A stretch of 64,000 nucleotides of DNA from Polytrichum commune (taxonomy: Eukaryota > Streptophyta > Polytrichopsida > Polytrichales > Polytrichaceae): assembly GCA_950295325.1 (NCBI GenBank), contig OX485804.1, positions 57,960,429 through 58,024,428 on the forward strand. The letters run 5' to 3'. The notes beneath the pieces were generated by a model that saw only the letters and a program-made list of their open reading frames with translations, was not told the DNA's origin and searched no databases. Position 1 is the stretch's first letter. The number at the start of each line of letters is the position of its first letter. Positions 24,101-36,387 of the stretch are shown here, piece after piece. A program made the translations under genes and the position numbers.

Positions 24101-24415
24101 ATCCCATTTTACCTTCAAAAGTTGTCCATGAAAATTCTAGAACCAACATTGACTGAAATGCACCCAAAACAACCCTTTCACAGGCTTGAGAAGTTAGAGG
24201 TTAAACTTGATTCATGCATCATTGCAAGGGCAAGATTCGCGATGTCCATGTAAACTTATCCATTAGGAAGTTGAAAATACAATAGATTACTATATAAATC
24301 AAAATATCTATCCAAAGATAGTATGACTCCCAAAATGGCTTCACAGACACCGAATGAGTTTAGTGGCATCAAGTTGAAATGAATCGGCCCTCAACATGTA
24401 GGTGAGTTGTTTTCT
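21150..24415. other. AT-rich spacer, no gene seen
   Basis: It holds a 16-bp inverted repeat (22568-22583 with 22598-22613) and a short repeat at 24235-24415 that is copied at about 25280-25500 (marker TGACTCCCRAAATGGC). No coding frame supported. Confidence 0.4.
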
Positions 24416-24419
24416 TTAA

Positions 24420-26770
24420 GGTAGACATGTGTTATTTAGATACATTTCTCTATGCACTCGCTACTAATAGGATGTGAATCGTGCCAATTAGTGCAAGATG
24501 ATTAACAAATTCAAGTAGTACATGTAATCATTTACCTCAAAATTTGGGAGCTTGGATGAATATCTTATCCATTATCAAAGTGAAACTTATTGTGCTCATT
24601 GAGTGGTCATATAGGTCTCCCCATTCATGTCACCCGTTGAGCCCCCTGATGGTTAGCATATTTTGAGCACGTAGTCCAAACTCTTTTAGTCATATGTCTA
24701 GTCGGTGTCCATTCTTAGATCCACACTAGATCGCAAACTAGTCAAATGTAGAGCCATTTCATGAATACACATTGCAAACTCACTACTTATAGGTGTTCAT
24801 ATTATTGTTATGTTGGAATTAGGCATGTCTACCTTGAGGCCAATTTGCACTAGTGGCTAGTGACCATGATTACCGCTTTCTAAAAACTCTACCATGTCCG
24901 AGGAAAATTGATTTTTTTTTCAAAAAAAATCATTACAAGAAATAGATATTCTTAACCAAAAAAGTTAATTAGCTTTAATTTTTTTAATAAGTTTGAATTT
25001 TGGATCTTTAGTAAAAACACCATGTCCCAGTTTAAATCTGTTTCACACTATGACATGTGACCAAGGCTTTTTAAATGTGATGTAAATTTCTCTTGGTCGT
25101 GGTCTTCTGGCCACCAACCGTGACCACAACAAATTATAAATCAATCTTTCTTGCGGTCAATGATCATGTGTGTAAATCGGCCCTTAGAGTCCATAGACTT
25201 CATGAACCCCAAGCCCGATATAAGAGTGGTATACGTGGTGTGTACAACAATTAGGTAGTTGCAACCGCCATTGACTTATTAGAAGCAGCTAGGGATTCGT
25301 GGTGTCTACATAAACTCATATGCCAGCAAGGTGGTGAAAACGCAAGGAACTATTTTATAGTCAATTTTTTTTTTTTTTTTTTTTTTTGGGTCATTTGACT
25401 CCCGAAATGGCATCGGAGACCCCAAGTTAGTGTAGTGTACTACAAATGAAATGAATCAACCCTCAACCTTGTAGGGGGACTTGCTTTTACGAGAACCCCT
25501 TCATCCATGATAGATAAGTTGACATAAAATGCCATGAATCTTGAGCCGATTGGAAGCTACACTAAATGTGATATTTAGTGTCACCAATTTATAATCGTCT
25601 CGCTCAATACTAATTGTAAACCGTGGTATATTGTCACCACCACTAAATGTTAACCCATCATTATTTGTCATTCCTTGTAAAAATTTTGGGACGTTATAGG
25701 TTTACGAGTTGCAAATACTGTCACTTACCAATCGACTTTCATCCAAATTTCAATCATCCATGACAACATTTCATCACAAGTTGCTCACAAGAGAAGGCAG
25801 GGTTTTGGTCAACGGATGAACACATCCATCATCCACATCCATTTATCATCACTTATTGATAAGAAGTGTCATCCAAAAAGTTACCATACTGGCATTGAAT
25901 CCCCATACGACACAAGTATTACATGTAGTGTACCCCACTCGTATTTATTAACACAAGTTAATCCATTAATGTAAACCGATTCAAAAAATCTAAAGGAAGA
26001 TGTGGCCCCATTGCATCCAGGAATCCATAGGACTAAAATTTAAAAAAAAAAAAAAAACCATTGCTCAAAAGAACCAGTGGCTGAGGTGGGCACAATTGGA
26101 CAACTTTGACTTTGAAGAGAACTTGGAGAACAGCCTAAGCAAAGAGCACAAAGGAAGAAGTGTGTATGTGGAAGGAAGCCAATGCTTAAAGGCTTACTTT
26201 ACTAGGAGCCAACCAAACTCGCGTCATTTCTCCTTGGGCCCCTTTCCAAGGCAATTGCGGTTCGAGGTGAAGAGAAAAACACTAAGGGTATATTATGTGC
26301 AAAATGTCGGCGTGGGGAATGAGGGGAGGGGGGGGGGGTCTTTAAATAGCCCGAGGGCCAATGGAAGGGGCAGCTCGTGTGTTTTCAAGGCATGCTTATT
26401 TGGTGGTGGGCATTGAGCCACTATTATACTATAGAGTGTGGATATAGATCGAGATGTGCCTTCGCGGCAAAGATAGGCCGTTGCTCACACCACCATGTGG
26501 GGTGGGCTACCTAACGCTAGACGCTAAAGCACCGCTATTGACCTTTGTTTGCCTAAGAATCCATTGCCCCTGGTTCACGCGCCAGTGCCCAGACCATAAT
26601 TTATTGACCTTGCCCACTTTGTTGTTACCTGCAACTTGCCTGATCGGATGGAACCATAAAACGGAGTTAGCTCCAACGACATTAGTCATCCTTCGAGCCA
26701 ACGACCCTCCTCGGACGTCAGGAACGTTTTTTTGGCTCCCATCTCCTGTGTTTTGCACCACATTTGCTGA
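24420..26770. other. Repeat-rich spacer, no gene seen
   Basis: It contains the second copies of two dispersed repeats (24420-24760 and 25280-25500) and homopolymers (T run about 25364-25387, A run 26041-26057). Open frames at 26000-26416 and 26454-26786 lack recognisable domains. Confidence 0.4.
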
Positions 26771-27265
26771 TGTGTTATGCAAATAAGATATGTTAATGTG
26801 TTTTTCAATAAATGATGTGTATTTGAAGTGTTCTACACGACACGTATTGTATGACACACGCATTCAGTCAAACGGGCATAGAACAATCATGAGTCTACAT
26901 TGATATGAATGGTATATTGTAGTGGATCAACATAATCATTAGCCAGTAGTACATAATAAAATTGAGTGCAATCAAAAACACACATGTACAACCTCTAGAT
27001 CATGTGAGTGTAGGCACATAATAAGGGAGTGTCTACATTGAGCTATAGAATCTTGGTATCACATGTTGAAGGAGGAAGAACCCTTGACTACAGACAATGC
27101 TTGTATGAGATACTTGTGCGAACTAACAAGTTTGGATCCACTAATGCATCATTAGTGGATTTTGTGTCATTGCATAACACATTCCAAAAATTTGATGCAT
27201 AACACATCAACAAATCTTAGTTGCATAACACATTAAAACAAAAAATATTATTTGCATAACACATT
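26768..27265. repeat. Foldback-type element with multiple subterminal ATGTGTTATGCAA motifs
   Basis: The left end GATGTGTTATGCAAATAA is inverted at the right end (TTATTTGCATAACACATTC). Three further copies of TTGCATAACACATT or ATGCATAACACAT lie just inside the right end. Clustered subterminal repeats are typical of transposase binding sites. No clear target duplication. Confidence 0.5.
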
Positions 27266-27489
27266 CACTACCAAGAATTCAAGTAAGTTTGTACAAACAT
27301 GTCTCCAAAACCGTTCTTCCCATCATCACGTGGTTGCGTATGCATTTTTCATCCATTTGTGCAATTTCATCCACACACATGTTCTTGTCGTGTCTTGAAA
27401 CTAGGTCAAGAAGGATGAATGAGTCACTGGCCCCAGCAGTTCGTCATCATCTCCTCTCGCAGGTTCCATAGTGAGATGTGGAACTTTGT

Positions 27490-27960
27490 CTGGAGAGAGG
27501 GACTTGGATAGAGTGGTAGCTTAGCCGGTGGATGATCAGGATGAACGAATGGGGACGTTCATCCCTTCGACACTTTGACAAAGATGAAACTCGGGTGGAA
27601 CCGAGTGTGACATCACATCCTCATGGACCTTCCCACGGATGAAACGTGGGGTGAATGGAATGGAAGCTTCAACACAAGGAATTTACCAGTCGTGAGATAA
27701 CTGGTGGATGCGGGATCGCGGGACCTTTGAGGGACGTGGATCTATGATAGAGTGTGTAGCTGGCCGGTGGATGGTCCCGGTGGATGGAGCGATGCGTTCA
27801 TCCTTCTCGACGATAAATCGATCAAACAAGGGAGGAGCCCACTGTGATATTCATCCTCCTGGAGCTTGTCACGGATGGAATATGGAAACTGGTGGAAAGA
27901 CAGTGGATGGATGAAGATACCGGTGGTGGAATAACTGGTGGATGCAGCCGGGGTACCCTC
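27490..27960. repeat. Diverged tandem duplication of about 232 bp
   Basis: Two collinear halves share AGCCGGTGGATG, GGACGTTCATCC-like, GAACCGAGTGTGACATCACA-like and GATAACTGGTGGATGC. They are more GC-rich than the flanks. Confidence 0.55.
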
Positions 27961-28557
27961 GGCGTGGAAAGAGAGAAAGCCCTGCGCACATGATACGCTT
28001 ACCAAGACGTTCGCCGCTGTGGTTCCCACCACCTGGACGGCGACGGCGTAGCGAAGGTGAACATACGGCGGTAGTGGCGAAGAGAGAATTTTGGTTTTTT
28101 AATGCCTCGCCACCTTAGCCAGGTTCACCAGTTCCGGACTCCGCGGGGGGAGAGGCAAAAGTGAAGGGGAACGCCTTCGTGTGCGAGGCCTAAGAGTTTC
28201 TGGCCTGCCATCATCAATGCGGACGACGCACGATGCGGCTGAAGTGTATGCTTTCGATGAGTAGGCACCTGTGGGCATGTAGATTCGTCCACTCCTTCAA
28301 TCCTTGCACGGATAATTATCAGGATTGCGGCTTTTGGTGACTTTCTTGCGACCTTTTTGCATGTTTCTTGTGGAGAACTTTTGATCAAGGACTTGTCTGT
28401 AACTTAGAGTTTGAGGATAGGCTGCGAATCCGTGAATGAGAGGGTCGTGTGGTGGCAGAGGTCTTGTTGGATTGCAATTTTTCCGCAATTGTGGCGCATT
28501 GCCAGGTGCTGGCGAGTCGTTAGGGCCGGATTGTGGATTCTCGGGGTTGAAATCTGC

Positions 28558-29087
28558 ACGTAGGTCTGCTTGCATTGTTCTTGAAGGTCTGGAGCATATT
28601 GAATGCATCAGGTAGCTTAGCGTCGTTGAGTTTCGATTCAAATTCGCTCAGCGATTCCTCACTGTTTTTAGCTTCTTGATTCCAGAGTCAGTGTCCTCAC
28701 GCCCTCGGATTCTTGTGAAGCTTGAGAGAGGCTCCAGATTTTCTGCCTGGTAGTCGACATCTGAGAACATATTAGAAATGATGGTGATAGTGTTCACTTT
28801 GCAACATGTGTGCACTAGAGGTCTGCTTGTATTGTTCTTGAAGCTCTGGAGCATATTGAATGCATCCTGTAGCTAGCTTCGTTGAGTTGGATTTGAATTC
28901 GCTCAGGGTTTCCTCACTTTCTTTGTTTCTTGATTTCTGGATCCTATTGCCACTGCCCGCTAGCCTGCGGAGCGCATCGGATTGTTGTGAACATTGAAAG
29001 AGGCTCCAGAACTTCTATCTGGTTGTCGACGACCAGCGAGAACATATTAGAAATGGTGAGAATGTTCTCTTGGCAACATTTGTCCAG
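28558..29087. repeat. Tandem duplication of about 260 bp upstream of the TPC gene
   Basis: The copies begin near 28558 and 28814. Both contain GGTCTGCTTG, TTGTTCTTGAAG, TCTGGAGCATATTGAATGCA, GAGAGGCTCCAGA and GAGAACATATTAGAAATG. They end about 730 bp before the TPC start codon, so they may lie in its promoter or 5' leader. Confidence 0.8.
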
Positions 29088-29089
29088 TT

Positions 29090-29819
29090 ACGCGGCATCC
29101 TTGGTCGAAGACTGAATGATGTAGTATTGAGTCGTCATCGTCACGAAATTTTGACTTCTTTCAAATCCTCATTTCATAAGCATCCTATTCCCCTTTCTTT
29201 TAAGTAACAGGGTCTATGCCTTGCTCGCTTCTAACTAACCCGAGGCACGGTGAACACCGTGAAGCTTAGGTGATTCGAAGCCATGGCAGACGTGTCGCTC
29301 AGATTCAGCAAATTTTTGGACCATGACCTTCTGCTGATTGTGTACGCGTGAGATTCCTCAGCAATTACTTTCCAGAAGACACGACGCAGTTTGAAACATC
29401 GACATCTAGACCGAGGGGTCGCAGTGGAACATGGAGCACGAAGTGCTTGTGGTCGGGATCGCGCACCACTTTTTCGAGTTAGACTGCACATTAAAATGAC
29501 GTTCTTTAGTCCTTGGTGAATTTCAGCCACGGTCACTTTTAATTACGTTGTTCTCCCGATTGCTGTAGAGTTACTGTATCCTTGCTCATCTGCTGTCCAT
29601 CAAACAACTTACGAAGCAGCGAATCGGGGATTGTGCGAAATCAACCTCTAGTTTGATTGATTTTTCCAAATTCCGAACAAATCCACTTTAGTGCCGGAGC
29701 GAGAAGAGTTTGCGTGAGAAGCAAGAAGTTGTTTTGAGGAATCCTTGACGCTGCCGTTGAGTTAGTATCGTGCACAACTCTCTCTAATTTGTGTTCAGGA
29801 GTACGTTTTAATAAGCAAG
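29090..29819 (+). promoter_or_regulatory. Presumed promoter and 5' leader of the TPC1-like gene
   Basis: No other gene intervenes. The DNA just upstream of the start is moderately GC-rich with ACTCTCTCTAATTTGTG before the ATG. I cannot place a TATA box or transcription start with confidence. Confidence 0.3.
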
Positions 29820-32800
29820 ATGCCTTCCTTCAGACCGCTGCATCGGGCGACCTCCGTGCCACTTGACAGAGATAATCGATCAACCAGAAGAACTATTAGT
29901 CGGGAAGAGATGAGGAAAAAACTGACGAGGAGGAACACGCTGCCCGAGATTCAGGAGGAAGGATTGTTAACTCCTCTACGGCGCGGAGCAGCTTATTCTG
30001 GGTACGGTGTGCAACCGCAAGATCCGAAGAGGTCACGTGATTTGGAAGCAGGTGCGGACACTCCTCATCACCAGTTAAATTCAAATGTCGAGATGGCAGC
30101 TGCCCTGGTTGATCAGGTAATGTCGCATACAGAACATGCTTGATAGAAGTCGGTCATGCCATTCCATCATGCTCACTTTTAGTTCTAGTCTTCGTTATCA
30201 CGTTTTTCTAAGGCTCTTCCTTGTTATTAATATAAGCTTCACAAAAGAAGTATGAAAAAGTTTTAAATTGTGAAACCATTTTGGAAACTCCTAATTCAGC
30301 TATGTATCGATCCTGCTCTTAGATTTTATACGATCCGTGGACATCTATCTGTTCCAGTGTCTTCCATACATGTTTTCCAATCTCTTTATCTTTTCCATAC
30401 ATGTTCGTCTCTTGAGGCTTATTGTGAAATGTGCAGGCAATGCAAGGGCGGTACCTGCCTCTGGCTGTGGTTTACCACAAAGACTATGAACACGCAAAGC
30501 GTGCCTTCCTACTGTATCATAAGCTGTTTTTCGCCCGGGGCATTGTTTATGCTCTGTTCATGTTGCTGCCTTTTTTTGAGGTATCCAGCATTTCAGAATA
30601 TGCTTGATTTCTGCTTGCAAGAACCAAACTCTTTCACAAAGGATGTGGATGCAATTTCGTGCGTCCCCGGAGCTCGAAGTTTCTGATTGTAAGTGGAGTT
30701 GCCTCATGTAATTGACCTCATTTCCTCTGACATGTAGTTATTGTTTTTCCTTTTCTAGGTACCAGCTTGGTGCCATGGAAATATGCCAAACCCGTGTGGT
30801 GATCCAAAGATATATCCTCTCAGCGGTTTGCCGTATATTCAGCCACGGATATCTCTTTTGATTCAGGTACTTAGGTAGACAAATGAATGCCCTGCACAAC
30901 AATTCATAATGATCAAGACACTCGAGTTGTCAACTTTCAGCCTGACTCCGTACAACGTGCACCATAAATTCCAGAAATCGATTTGTAAAATTCATGAAAA
31001 ATCACTCTCAAAATCCTATGGCGTATGTGTGAGTGAGATTGAAGGACTCAAAGATACCTTGGTGTCTTGCCAGGCGTTCTGTGTGGTGCTACTGGCGTGG
31101 TCAGTTGCCTTACAACGTTATTTCCTGGGATCCACTTTTTGGCTGAACTCTATTGCTGTGTATAAGGTGAATACACTCTCTCCAGCACATGTTGTCATTT
31201 TTGGAAATTTCCATCGTAATGCCCATTTTCGTCAAGCAGTTTCAATATCAGACAGTCCTTCACATTTGGTGGCAACGTGTTACGTATGATTCTATTTTGA
31301 GGATATAATTATGTTTTTTAGGAGCTGCATAGTCTAAACTCAGAACACTATTGAACGGTCTGAACAACGTGTGGCCAGATCCTCCTACTTGCAATAATGT
31401 TCATGGCCATATCTACATCGGCTTTAGGCTTCGCAGAGCAGCAAGGCCTCAAAGTTTCGATGTACATGCGTATCCTCATTCCGATTGTTTTCAGCAGGTG
31501 CGTTTCAGTCTATCGTGTGGCTTTCACAGTGCAACTTGATCTCCTGGCGAAGGGAGAATGATGTAACTTGTCGTCCTCTTCTGCTTCACATGTCTCAAGA
31601 TTGCACTCAAATCTGGGTTAACGTACTTGATTGACAGTGTGAAATCACATTTTGGTCGTCCAAGTGTTCTGAAACTTCTTCACTAGTTTTGTGTTTAGTT
31701 TTTCCAGATGCTTCTTGACCAATACATTTTGATCAAAACTTGTGCATGGCAGAGCTATTCGAGGTTGCTTTCGAATGACGGTGCTTATTGTGCACACCTT
31801 CATGGACATAGCAGTACAGTCTTTTTCTTCCTCAGATTGTACTATATCATGTGAATCGGCTTCAGTGCTAAGAAGTCTGTGGATCTAGATTCTGTCAACT
31901 CTGATATTTCCTAGTCCTTTCTTCTGATCAACTGTGTCTCTTTTTATCACCAAAGTGAATGTGAGACTTAAGGAGTGTTACGTGTGCGCACAGGTTTTGG
32001 TGGTTGCATTCGTGATGCTCTCTGCCTGGCTTGCCAAAGCTCTATTTTCGAAATCTTGCCCTGAGTTTCAAGATTATGGCACTTCGTTATTGAACTTATT
32101 TGTGTTGCTGACAACTGCAAACAATCCGACTGTCTGGGCTACAGCTTATAAAACGAATCGATCGGCGTTCTTTTTCTTCTCCAGCTATTTACTAGTGGGG
32201 TTCTTCTTTTTGATGAATTTGGCTTTCTCCGTGATATACAGCAACTACAAAGCACAGGTGTGCACGGTGTGCTGATGTTCTATAAGACATTAGTTAAGGG
32301 TTTCTTAAGTGTGATGAAAGTGGGAGAATTATATTGGAAGGGGATTATGGAGTGTACAGATCCTACAGTTTTAGGATTTAGTATCATGGATCTATGCCAG
32401 TTTTTTGCTTATCGTATTTTAATCGGTCATGAGTTGTGTGGGATCCACCTGTGTGGTTCTAACTCTCAAGGAAAGTGGTCGATTTTCTTGAAAATCTCAT
32501 TTAGTTGTTTAGTCGCCACTACGTCCTCCTCTAGTCTTCTGGAGCGTCAACTTTAAGCACACATCCTGATAACAAATCGCAATTTCGTGGGTGTTATAGA
32601 TGGCTGTGGAGGTAGCCAAGCGGATTACAGCAAGACAAGGAAATTTAAGAGCAGCTTTCAGTCTTCTAGATATCCGCCGTCAGGAATGGATTGATGGTGC
32701 CACAATGATAGCTCTCTTTCTTGCGGTTGGTCGATACAGGTATGTATCGATTCCATTGGGATCTGTAACCAGAGGCATCTGTGCCCTCAGCAGATACCGA

Positions 32801-35800
32801 CTTCGACATATTTGTTTGTTTTGTATTATTATAGGCTTTGCTTTGTGCTGTGAATGTACATCTGGGGTAAGCTTGCTGTATTTATTGCGTATTGAGAGCA
32901 CAAAAACATCATATCGGTCGTGGTATGGAGCAGACACATACCTGATGTTCGAGCACGGACTAGCCACCTCTTTTTGGCCCTCAATAAACGAGGAGATTTC
33001 AAGATCTGGTCTGACGAATTCGAGGAGCTTTGTGATGTCATTGCGAAAGAGGTTTCGAGGCTGCCGGATCCACGGATGCTTCGAAGACGGTTAAGCAGAA
33101 GCGAGTTACAGTTTGTCAATCATCCAGTCTATGCGTATGTCATGTGGGCATTCACCTTTGGTTCTCTCGCTGCCGCAATCACTCAGTTCAATGTAAGCAA
33201 TCAAACCGATGTTTTGTGTTCCCCCCGTAGAAGCATTTCGTAGGAATTTCAGCGGAAGCTAGCTTCTCAAATATTTGCTCATAAGCTCCCGAGTGAGGTG
33301 TAGATGCTCCTTGCAGATTTGCAAGCTGAGCAGAAGGTTCGTGAGAGCAAGTCTGGAGAACGTTTTTGTCTATCAGCTTTCAAGCAGTAATTCAGTTGCC
33401 TGTGGATTTCATGCAACTGACAGCGCTAATGCTTGAAAAGAGTTCTAAGTCACATTAACACATTATGGACTGGCTCATTTTGGAGAGCTTTGTGCTCAAC
33501 ACTGTGAATTGTTGGTCTCGTTGAGACATAGGGCAATGGTAGCCTTTCGTGTGTCAACTGTATTTATCATGTTGCTCCTATTCATTGACAGGGACCACCT
33601 CATTTTGTTGCAGGTGGGTGGCACTGCCGGAGGACTACTCTTGGGTTTAGAATTTCTATTTGGTACTCATCCATCCCACATCTCTTGGTGCTACAGATGA
33701 TCGAGTGGTGTTGAAAGTTCTCTGCAATGTTCTGGAATGCACCAGGATATCGAGTGTAGACTAAGATGGGAAAGGTCGTTGCGGGTTTGGTTTTGCAGGT
33801 TGGATATTTGCAATGGATGCGTTATTAAAGTTCTCCATTCAAGGGTGGAAACCATATTGGCGCAGCAAATTAAACCGATTTGACTTCATACTTACTTCTC
33901 TTATCGTGGCGCTTCATCTGTTTTCTTTCTCCCAACAATATGCTCGCTCCTGGTATTTACTCTACCTTAACCTTCACAGGACGCAGGGTCTCAATATGTG
34001 GCCACATGCACAATTTATACAGGCCTCACCAAGTTCAGAACTCAAATTTTGTGGGTTTGAAACCTTATCTTATACATTATCTCATGTCAATGATAAAATA
34101 AAAGTACACTCATAAATTGACATTGACGATCAAAATACACGTATGTATATGAATCCAAGGGCACCTAGGCTCTGCACTAAAATTTAAATCTGTAATAATA
34201 TTAAGGTATTCATTCAATTCAAAATTTTGCACTTTAATATTACGTTAATTTTCGATAGGGTCATTTTTGATTGAAAAAATAAAATGGAATTTTGTAGTTC
34301 AGACAGACGGTTTTTATGCAGAGAGAGAGCCTCTCGGATGCTTATGATTGAACCTTGTAGTTTCAGCTCTGATTTTGAACCTGGTGGATGTTTGTACCAA
34401 TGTTGGACCTGGTATATAGGTGATTGCCTGGTATCAATACAGTATGTCTATAATGGTATTAACGAATGTACCTCACCGGTATCAGAATTGTAAAACCCAT
34501 CAGATATTGATACTAAGTGGGTATCATTTGAGAAAAATCTTTGGACACCCAAGTCGTTATCTGTGGCAATACTATCCAAATTTCATATTAATACTAGAAT
34601 ACTTTTACCTAGTTATGAAGGTATCTGAATAGTATATTGATGTGCTTGGGATTTGCGGCAGCCATGTAAGGGGGTCTTGTTAAAACATCTCTCTTATACC
34701 TAGGTTCGTGGTTGACTTCACTAACTTCATCCCACTAGACTACTTCAGGGTCTCTAATGCTCATTTATGGGGAAAGATTTGCTGCATATGATAATAATAT
34801 GACGTATAAGGGGATTTGTTTCCCAGAAATATTCTCAAATACTCGTACCCTATTTATATAAAAAAGAAAGCGATCCTTACGTATTATACCTGAGCGGTGA
34901 TACTTGTCCATTACTTTGTACTGTAGTAAGAGAGGGTGATGAAGGGAAGTGATGACTAACTCACACTCTCTCAGAAACAAGTGGTGGTTATGTTTTGAGA
35001 TTGAGGTCCAAAGGGGCTTAATGTACAATCTCTAGAAGTCCTCATCAAGTCTTGAAATTGTATTCAGAAAATTTATCAGCTTGAAACTTTCTATAGAACT
35101 AAGGAGAAAACAAAACTCATAATCATGGTTGACATTGACAATCAATATTCTAAAGTATGTACTTTTCATCCAAGGGCATCCAAAAGTCATGTATTTGAAC
35201 GAACCATAATTTTCAAGTGCACTAAGATATTAAACCAAGTGAATTGAGTGCACTTGATGAATGAGGTTATCTCCTCGCCCAATGGGACTTGGTCCTTTAT
35301 GATCTTCCATTGGTTGTTTCGCATACAACATCAGTAACGTATTTCCACTTGTGGTGCATGTTTGAAGGTAGGGTTTGAATTTGAAAGAAGAGCGACCTGT
35401 TTCGTGAGGCTCATTGAGGAGCCAAACTTAATTTAGCACCTCTCAGCATGCCAAAATGAGTTTGGACCTCAATGAACGGATATAGAATGTCCCCCCCTTT
35501 TTGTTTTTTTTGTTGAAACCTCCACAATACCTCCAACCACCATGCACTACAAACTTATTGAAGACGGACGATCCAACCAAAAGTCATGTTGTATGTTGTG
35601 TTATAGGACGACTCTAATGTTTGGAAATATCTAGCTCAAATGCACGACGTTGTTGTTGTTGTTGTTGTCGTCGTGGATGTGGAGGCCCCGGATGATGAGG
35701 GGTGGGGTTTAAAACGAGAACTTCGGCGAATCTCATCGTTTGCTGACATTCTGTTTTCGGCGGTGTTGATTGAACAGGGTGTCGTATCTGCTGATTGTAC

Positions 35801-36387
35801 GTGGCTTCAGGGTTTTTGCCTTACTGTCCTCAATCACACGCTGGCGTTTGATGGCCCGGACATTGATCCACGTGATTCCTGCCACGGTCCCCATCCTAGC
35901 GCTGCAATTCCTAGTCTGCTCCCTCTTCTCTCTCCTGGGCATGCACTTGTTCGGGGGGCTGGTGTACGATGGCAACCCCGCACTCGCGGGCACGGAGTAT
36001 CTCACGCTGGGATTCGAAACGTTCAATTACAACGACTACGCGTCGGCCATGGCCACGTCCTTCAACTTGTGCGTCGTGAACAAGTGGTACGTCATCATGG
36101 ACGGCTTTGCCACCGCCACCAATTCCCGGTGGACTCGCACGTTCTTCATCGCCTTCTGGGCGGTGGCCGTGGTGTTCACGTTGAATGTGGTGGTCGCATT
36201 CTTCACGGAGGCGTTCACGAGCCAGATGGAGAAAGCGGAGCGGATGAGGGACCGGGAGATGAGGCTGCGCAACGCCGACGAGCTTCCCACCCTCGGCAGG
36301 AAAAGGTCGGGAGGGAACCTGCCATTTAGGGCAACCAAGTCCCTATCTTACTACGACCTCTACGAAGATATCATTCGGAAGACATGA
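29820..36387 (+). CDS. TPC1-like: TPC1-like two-pore vacuolar cation channel (13 exons, 780 aa)
   Basis: Exons: 29820-30116, 30437-30580, 30759-30866, 31074-31166, 31379-31497, 31753-31813, 31994-32257, 32600-32739, 32934-33192, 33253-33297, 33614-33662, 33799-33952, 35778-36387; all phases close. The order matches plant TPC1: basic N-terminus (1-99), first six-helix domain with filter LLTTANNPTVW (313-321), two EF-hand positions (386-397, 426-437), second six-helix domain, filter NLCVVNKW (674-681) and a cytoplasmic tail. The expected role is a tonoplast Ca2+-regulated cation channel. It differs from Arabidopsis TPC1 as I remember it. EF-hand loop 1 has lost most Ca2+ ligands. The first-domain luminal Glu-Asp pair is Ser293-Lys294. 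The last of the three key S4 arginines in domain II is Ala592 (R586 and R589 kept). Filter residue Asn is Lys680. Intron 12 (1,825 bp) holds repeat DNA. Family assignment is firm; gating behaviour is inference. Confidence 0.92.
33953..35777 (+). other. Intron 12 of the TPC1-like gene, enlarged by repeats
   Basis: It includes a dispersed repeat (about 33975-34190) shared with 3050-3260 and a weaker copy near 35040-35200. A GTT/GTC trinucleotide run lies at 35649-35672, just before exon 13. The splice pair is CCTG|GTATTT and GAACAG|GGTGTC. Confidence 0.75.

Noticed and set aside
26000-26416. 138-codon plus-strand frame
   Set aside because: It crosses an A homopolymer and a G run, has no recognisable domain or splice partners, and sits in repeat-rich DNA.
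27742-28032. 96-codon minus-strand frame near a good-looking GTAAGC donor
   Set aside because: It overlaps a tandem duplication, and no downstream exon could be joined.
35640-36329. 229-codon plus-strand frame over the last TPC exon
   Set aside because: Shadow of the GC-rich final TPC exon in another frame; its start is a GTT repeat in the intron.
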